A stretch of DNA of 64,000 bases from contig JBPCMN010000034.1 in the NCBI GenBank assembly GCA_051002235.1, positions 1 to 64,000 on the forward strand. The letters run 5' to 3'. The translations under genes were made by a program, and so were the position numbers. The notes under the pieces were generated by a model that saw nothing but the letters and a program-made list of their open reading frames with translations, was not told the origin of the DNA and did not search any database. Position 1 is the stretch's first letter; each line of letters begins with the position of its first letter. Below are positions 60,170 to 64,000 of this stretch, piece after piece. Source of the DNA: JBPCMN01 sp013695115. GTDB taxonomy: Bacteria; Actinomycetota; Acidimicrobiia; IMCC26256; JACDBD01.

Positions 60170-61104
60170 GGGGCCTCGCCCGTCGGCCGCATCAGCCCGC
60201 GCACGCCGTCGATCCACTCCCCCGCCTCGCGCCACGCCTTGCCCGCGGCCTCCCGGCGGGCGTGGGTGTCCTCAGCGCCCGCCACGGGGTACGAGCCGAG
60301 AAACTTCACGTCGGCGGTCTTCGCCCGCAGGTTGCGCAGGCAGTCGGCCACGAGCTCGTCGACGACATGGCCGTCGAAATCGATGAAGAAGCAGTAGTCG
60401 CCCAAGCTCCGCTTGGTCGGACGCGACTCGAGCTTGGTGAGGTTGATGGCGCGGGCGGCGAACTCCTGGAGCATCGCCAGCAGCGAACCAGGCTGGTCCT
60501 CGCGCTGGAAGCAGACGATCGACGTCTTGTCGTGCCCGGTGGGTGCGGGCACACCGTGCCCGACGAGCACGAACCGGGTCTGGTTCTCGGGATGGTCCTC
60601 GATGTCCTTGGCGACGACCTCGAGGCCGTTGAGCTGGGCGGCGTACTCGGTGCAGACCGCGGCGACGGGCTCGTCGGGCGTGGCAGCCACCTGCTCCGCA
60701 GCCTCGGCGGTGGAGTTGGTCACGACGGTCTCGGCGTGGGGCAGCTCGCGGCTCAACCACACCCGGCACTGCCCGAGCGGGTTGGGGTGCGAGAGAACCG
60801 TGCGCACCGCGCCCAGCTTGGTGCCCGGGCGGGTGCAGAGGTTGAGCGAGATGGGCAGGTCGACTTCGCGCTGGATCAGCAGGTCGGTGTCGAAGGCCAG
60901 CGTGTCGAGCGTGACCGTGACGGTGCCCTCGATCGAGTTCTCGATCGGTACCAGGCCGACTTCGACGTCGCCTCGCTCCGCTGCGCCGATCACATCGGGC
61001 ACCGACCGCAGCGGCGTCAGGTCCTGGCCGGCGAGATCGGGCTGGGTGAGGATCGCTTCCTCGGCGAACGTCCCGTGCGGGCCCAGAAAACCAACTCGCG
61101 TCAT
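60166..61104 (-). CDS. pheA: Prephenate dehydratase
   Basis: A 312-residue monofunctional enzyme making phenylpyruvate in phenylalanine synthesis. The catalytic domain has RVGFLGPHGTFAEEAIL, VEVGLVPIENSIEGTV and VTNSTAEAAEQV (Thr-rich active site). A C-terminal ACT domain has the Phe-binding segments QPGSLLAMLQEFAARAINLT then KLESRPTK. The ESRP motif and the ACT domain imply feedback inhibition by Phe. ATG 61104 has GGAGG with no spacer but overlaps the leader-ORF stop as ATGA. Confidence 0.94.
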   Translation of the reverse strand: MTRVGFLGPHGTFAEEAILTQPDLAGQDLTPLRSVPDVIGAAERGDVEVGLVPIENSIEGTVTVTLDTLAFDTDLLIQREVDLPISLNLCTRPGTKLGAVRTVLSHPNPLGQCRVWLSRELPHAETVVTNSTAEAAEQVAATPDEPVAAVCTEYAAQLNGLEVVAKDIEDHPENQTRFVLVGHGVPAPTGHDKTSIVCFQREDQPGSLLAMLQEFAARAINLTKLESRPTKRSLGDYCFFIDFDGHVVDELVADCLRNLRAKTADVKFLGSYPVAGAEDTHARREAAGKAWREAGEWIDGVRGLMRPTGEAP

Positions 61105-61202
61105 CCTCCATTGCCTCGCTCGCTGCGGCGCAGGGTACCTGCGCCGCAGTCGCTCGCTCGGACGCCAAGTCGGACGACGATGCTCGGCCGTGCCGCACTC
61201 AT
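61101..61202 (-). CDS. 33-codon leader ORF coupled to pheA
   Basis: A short ORF MSAARPSIVVRLGVRASDCG plus 13 residues ending RRSERGNGG. Its ATG is six bases after TACGAT, so it is leaderless-type, and its TGA overlaps the pheA ATG as ATGA. It contains a perfect 12-bp hairpin. It has no Phe, Tyr or Trp codons, so classical attenuation by those amino acids is excluded. It should deliver ribosomes to pheA by re-initiation, and the hairpin could tune this. Confidence 0.55.
   Translation of the reverse strand: MSAARPSIVVRLGVRASDCGAGTLRRSERGNGG
61123..61149. repeat. Perfect 12-bp hairpin in the pheA leader
   Basis: CTGCGGCGCAGG-GTA-CCTGCGCCGCAG, flanked by CGCTCGCT repeats, 19 bases before the pheA ATG. 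Confidence 0.7.
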
Positions 61203-61208
61203 CGCCCG

Positions 61209-61214
61209 ATCGTA
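61209..61214 (-). promoter_or_regulatory. Leaderless-type -10 of the pheA operon
   Basis: TACGAT, six bases before ATG 61202. Confidence 0.6.
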
Positions 61215-61241
61215 GTTGTGGGTGTCGCGCGTTCTTCGGAG

Positions 61242-61967
61242 TTACGCCGGGCTGAGGGTGGCGTTGGTGACCTCGACCGTGAACTGCCCACACCACACGA
61301 GCACGGTCCACCCGGCGCCGGGCTGCACGTCGGCGGGGACGGCGTAGTCGGACGTGTCGCCGACATTGCCGCGCAGCCCGCCCAGGTTCGACCCACCCGG
61401 GCGGCGCTCATCGTTGCCTTCGATGAGGTACACGATGGGATCGGGCGTGCCCTCGATGTCGAAGCCGGTGAACCGGACGACGTAGGTCCCGTCGGTGTTC
61501 TGGATCAGGTCGACGGTCCCCGACGCGTCGTGGCCGGCGAGGCCCTGGAGCACGCCGGTGGCCACCCGCACCGGCTGGGTCGGCGCTTCCGGCGCGGGGG
61601 CTGCGCCCGTGGCGGGCGGCTCCTCGGCGTCGGAGGCGTCGGCGACCGGGCCCTCGACCAGCTTGGTGTTGTCGGTCTCGTCGACGTAGTACGGCCGGAC
61701 GATCCACGTGGCCAGGGCGAGGATGACACCGGTGAGCACGAGCGGCGCGACCCACGCCCAGCGGACGAACCGCCGCAGCACGAACGCGAGCGCGACATAG
61801 CCGCCGACGAGCACGGCCACCGTGAGCAGCCCCCGGCCGGCCCGGAAGACGCTGCGGGCGGCCTCGTTCTTGTCGACGAAGAAGAAGCCGAACGTGGCGA
61901 GGAACGCGATCGCCGGCAGCGCTCGAACGGGCCACTGCCACCACTGTGTCCTCGTCGGCATGTGCAC
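61242..61967 (-). CDS. DM13 domain membrane protein
   Basis: A 241-residue protein with three N-terminal helices (ALPAIAFLATFGFFFVD, LLTVAVLVGGYVALAFVL, VAPLVLTGVILALATWIV), an acidic/Pro linker, and a C-terminal DM13 domain on the outside. That domain has GTVDLIQNTDGTYVVRFTGF, LGGLRGNVGDTSDYAVPADV and WTVLVWCGQFTVEVTNATL with the conserved cysteine. DM13 is suspected to be a redox or adhesion module. GTG 61967 or ATG 61961. Confidence 0.82.
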   Translation of the reverse strand: MHMPTRTQWWQWPVRALPAIAFLATFGFFFVDKNEAARSVFRAGRGLLTVAVLVGGYVALAFVLRRFVRWAWVAPLVLTGVILALATWIVRPYYVDETDNTKLVEGPVADASDAEEPPATGAAPAPEAPTQPVRVATGVLQGLAGHDASGTVDLIQNTDGTYVVRFTGFDIEGTPDPIVYLIEGNDERRPGGSNLGGLRGNVGDTSDYAVPADVQPGAGWTVLVWCGQFTVEVTNATLSPA

Positions 61968-62010
61968 AGGATTGCAGGCCGAGGCCGGCTCGGGACATCG
62001 GGGCCGGCGC

Positions 62011-62016
62011 TACGGT
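62011..62016 (+). promoter_or_regulatory. Candidate -10
   Basis: TACGGT, eight bases before GTG 62025, a slightly longer spacing than the leaderless set. Confidence 0.35.
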
Positions 62017-62024
62017 GCCTGCCC

Positions 62025-62672
62025 GTGGCGATCCCGACGGCGACGCGGACGTTCATGGGCCTGCGTCGGGCCCGACTCGTCGGGATCTTCATCGGTCTCG
62101 CCGGCCTGTGCGCCGCGCTCACGATCCTGTTCTGGTCGATGCGGGCGGTCATGGAGATCGGGGGGAGTTGCGCGTCGGGGAACGTCCCGTACGAGATCAC
62201 CCGGCCGTGCCCGAAGGGGACCGGCTTTCTCATGACCGGCTCGATCTTCGGCGGCATCTTCATGTTCGGGCTCTACGCGGTCAGCGCCGTCGGCGGTCCG
62301 AGCCTGTGGCCGCTGGCATGGCCGGCGTTGTTCCTGTCGCTGGGATGGAACTTCTTCGAGTACGGCGTCGATCCGCCGTTCGGCAGTGGAGTCGCGCCCG
62401 GCTGGCTGATCTGCGGCGTGCTGTTCGCGCTCATGGGCGGGGCCCCGCTCCTGATCCTCATCAGGTCCGGCTGGTTCGCGAGGCTCTTCACCGGCCGCGA
62501 GATGGGGATATGGCGGAGCTGGCTGCCCAGGCTGCCCAAGCCGCCGCCCACCGACTCGACGCCCCCGGTCATGGTGGGCGGGTCCCGGGGCGCGCTCCTT
62601 CTCCTTCAGGGAGGCGCGATCGTCTTCGGTATGTGGGCGGGCTGGCGCATCTTCGACTGGGCCAACGGCTGA
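62025..62672 (+). CDS. Hypothetical four-helix membrane protein
   Basis: A 215-residue protein with likely helices at LVGIFIGLAGLCAALTILFW, SIFGGIFMFGLYAVSAVG, PLAWPALFLSLGWNFFEYGV then WLICGVLFALMGGAPLLIL, and a C-terminal LLLLQGGAIVFGMWAGW. An external-loop pair of cysteines (GSCASGN and TRPCPKG) could form a disulfide. No family is recognised. It ends two bases before pgi, so both are probably one transcript. Confidence 0.6.
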   Translation: MAIPTATRTFMGLRRARLVGIFIGLAGLCAALTILFWSMRAVMEIGGSCASGNVPYEITRPCPKGTGFLMTGSIFGGIFMFGLYAVSAVGGPSLWPLAWPALFLSLGWNFFEYGVDPPFGSGVAPGWLICGVLFALMGGAPLLILIRSGWFARLFTGREMGIWRSWLPRLPKPPPTDSTPPVMVGGSRGALLLLQGGAIVFGMWAGWRIFDWANG

Positions 62673-62674
62673 GC

Positions 62675-64000
62675 ATGGCCGCGATCGACCGAACGCCGGA
62701 GTGGAAGGCCCTGCGGGAGCACTTCGGTGCGGTGAAGGACACCCACCTGCGCGACCTGTTCGCGGGCGACACCGACCGCGGTGAGACCCTGACCGTCGAG
62801 TTCGACGGCATCTATCTGGACTACTCGAAGAACCGCGTGACCGCCGAGACGATCGTGCTGCTCGTCGCGCTGGCCGAGCGGGCCGGGCTGGGCGAGCGCA
62901 TCGACGCCATGTTCGCGGGCGAGAAGATCAACGTGACCGAGGACCGGGCGGTACTGCACGTCGCCCTGCGGGCACCCGAGGGCGAGCGCATCGAGGTCGA
63001 CGGCGTCGACGTCGTCCCCGAGGTCCACGCGGTGCTGCGCAAGATGGCCGGGTTCGCCGACCGGGTCCGTTCGGGTGAGTGGACCGGGCACACGGGCAAG
63101 CGCATCCGCAACGTGGTCAACATCGGGATCGGCGGATCCGACCTCGGCCCGGCGATGGCGTTCGAAGCGCTCAAGGACTCCAGCGACCGGGCGATGACGT
63201 TCCAGTTCGTCTCCAACGTCGACGGCACCGACGTGTGGGAGGCGACGCGCGGGCTCGACGCGGCCGAGACGATCTTCGTCGTGTGCTCGAAGACGTTCAC
63301 GACGCTCGAGACCCTCACGAACGCGCGCACCGCCCGGGCGTGGCTGCTCGACCAGCTCGGGGACGAGCAGGCCGTGATGCGCCATTTCGTGGCGGTGTCG
63401 ACGAACGCGGCCGAGGTCGAGAAGTTCGGGATCGACACCGACAACATGTTCGAGTTCTGGGACTGGGTCGGCGGTCGCTACTCGTACGACTCGGCGATCG
63501 GCCTCTCCCTCATGATCGCCATCGGCCCCGAGCGGTTCCGCGAGATGCTCGCCGGCTTCCACGCCGTCGACGAACACTTCCGCACCGCGCCGTTCGAGTC
63601 GAACCTCCCCGTCCTGCTCGGGCTGATCGGCGTCTGGTATGACAACTTCTTCGACGCCGAGACCCAGGCCATCCTCCCCTACAGCCAGTACCTGGCTCGC
63701 TTCACCGCCTACCTCCAGCAACTCGACATGGAGAGCAACGGCGAGTCGGTTACGCGTGAGGGAAAGCCGGTGCGCTGGCAGACCGGGCCGATCGTCTGGG
63801 GCCAGCCCGGCACCAACGGCCAGCACGCCTACTACCAGCTGATCCACCAGGGCACGAAGCTCATCCCGTGCGACTTCATCGGCTTCCTCGAGCCCAACCA
63901 CGACGTCGGCGACCACCACGAACTGCTCATGGCCAACTTCTTCGCCCAGACCGAGGCGCTGGCGTTCGGCAAGACGAAGGAGGAGGTCGAGGCCGAGGGC
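62675..64000 (+). CDS. pgi: Glucose-6-phosphate isomerase, N-terminal part
   Basis: 442 codons are present and the gene runs off the right edge. It interconverts glucose-6-P and fructose-6-P. Conserved segments are VVNIGIGGSDLGPAMAFEAL, VSNVDGTDVWEAT, VCSKTFTTLETLTNA, FWDWVGGRYSYDSAIGLS and the PGI signature GQPGTNGQHAYYQLIHQGT with the catalytic region. ESNGESVTREG holds the catalytic glutamate region. ATG 62675 lies two bases after the upstream stop. Confidence 0.95.
   Translation, partial: MAAIDRTPEWKALREHFGAVKDTHLRDLFAGDTDRGETLTVEFDGIYLDYSKNRVTAETIVLLVALAERAGLGERIDAMFAGEKINVTEDRAVLHVALRAPEGERIEVDGVDVVPEVHAVLRKMAGFADRVRSGEWTGHTGKRIRNVVNIGIGGSDLGPAMAFEALKDSSDRAMTFQFVSNVDGTDVWEATRGLDAAETIFVVCSKTFTTLETLTNARTARAWLLDQLGDEQAVMRHFVAVSTNAAEVEKFGIDTDNMFEFWDWVGGRYSYDSAIGLSLMIAIGPERFREMLAGFHAVDEHFRTAPFESNLPVLLGLIGVWYDNFFDAETQAILPYSQYLARFTAYLQQLDMESNGESVTREGKPVRWQTGPIVWGQPGTNGQHAYYQLIHQGTKLIPCDFIGFLEPNHDVGDHHELLMANFFAQTEALAFGKTKEEVEAEG

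Noticed and set aside
61101..61202. Classical Phe attenuator peptide
   Set aside because: The 33-codon ORF has no Phe, Tyr or Trp codons.

Overview
The window is about 64 kb of very GC-rich DNA with dense coding on both strands. Many genes start with GTG, and neighbouring genes often overlap by four bases (ATGA/GTGA). The family content points to an actinobacterium: DUF3151, DUF3090, SCO1664-type protein, an Rpf-like domain, a DUF222/13E12 HNH protein, a LexA-type SOS box, F420/FMN-type oxidoreductases, TetR regulators, P450 and AurF-type diiron oxygenase. An Acidimicrobiia-like lineage is my guess, not something the sequence proves. No phage, integrase, transposase or CRISPR array is visible.

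Layout. 1-6.7 kb: one-carbon genes (5-formyl-THF cyclo-ligase end, metF), a TetR operon behind three phased operators, a small cyclase-like protein, a FrhB-type Fe-S flavoprotein and nhaA. 6.5-14.2 kb: membrane and envelope genes (YdjM-like protein, GDPD, two PAP2 enzymes, a large phosphatase-like membrane protein, a GT39-like transferase). 14.2-20.7 kb: SCO1664/DUF3090/histidine phosphatase set, DUF3151, GDP-mannose dehydratase, CoA-disulfide-reductase-like enzyme, nitronate monooxygenase, purE. 20.7-22.4 kb: a less GC-rich patch with an SOS-controlled HNH gene. 22.4-31.1 kb: FtsX/LolD-type exporter, a broken lipoprotein gene, lgt, DUF427, Fpg/Nei glycosylase, ABC1 kinase. 31.1-35.5 kb: a repeat block, an Rpf-like gene with a CRP-type site, P450, a UGA-interrupted gene, an LLM oxidoreductase and TetR. 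35.5-45 kb: AurF-like oxygenase, a carotenoid-oxidoreductase-like enzyme, a polar amino-acid ABC transporter flanked by two paralogous lipoprotein hydrolases, and a frameshifted intradiol dioxygenase. 45-48.6 kb: a fur remnant, then furA-katG. 48.7-54.4 kb: tRNA-Arg, transporters (EamA, AzlCD) and a probable glyoxylate-related group (ureidoglycolate lyase-like, cupins, 2-hydroxyacid dehydrogenase, RraA-like), then tRNA-Ser(GCU). 54.4-64 kb: PHP/PolX-like protein, GH13 glucosidase, tRNA-Ser(UGA), serS, pheA with a leader ORF, a DM13 protein, and the 5' part of pgi.

The most informative pattern is regulatory. At least 17 start codons with no Shine-Dalgarno sequence lie exactly 6 or 7 bases after a TA(C/G/A)NNT hexamer, the geometry expected for leaderless mRNAs. 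The sites are on both strands and include face-to-face divergent pairs. Other regulatory sites are three 14-bp palindromes at a 17-bp period before a TetR operon, an SOS box inside the HNH promoter, a perfect CRP-type site before the Rpf-like gene, and a leaderless 33-codon ORF containing a 12-bp hairpin that overlaps pheA by ATGA.

Four genes look broken: three by apparent single-base changes and one by an in-frame UGA. Most of the changes look like losses beside G-runs, so base-calling or assembly error must be excluded before they are called pseudogenes. Two other fragments (a fur C-terminus and a possible acyl-AMP-ligase N-terminus) look like deletion remnants.
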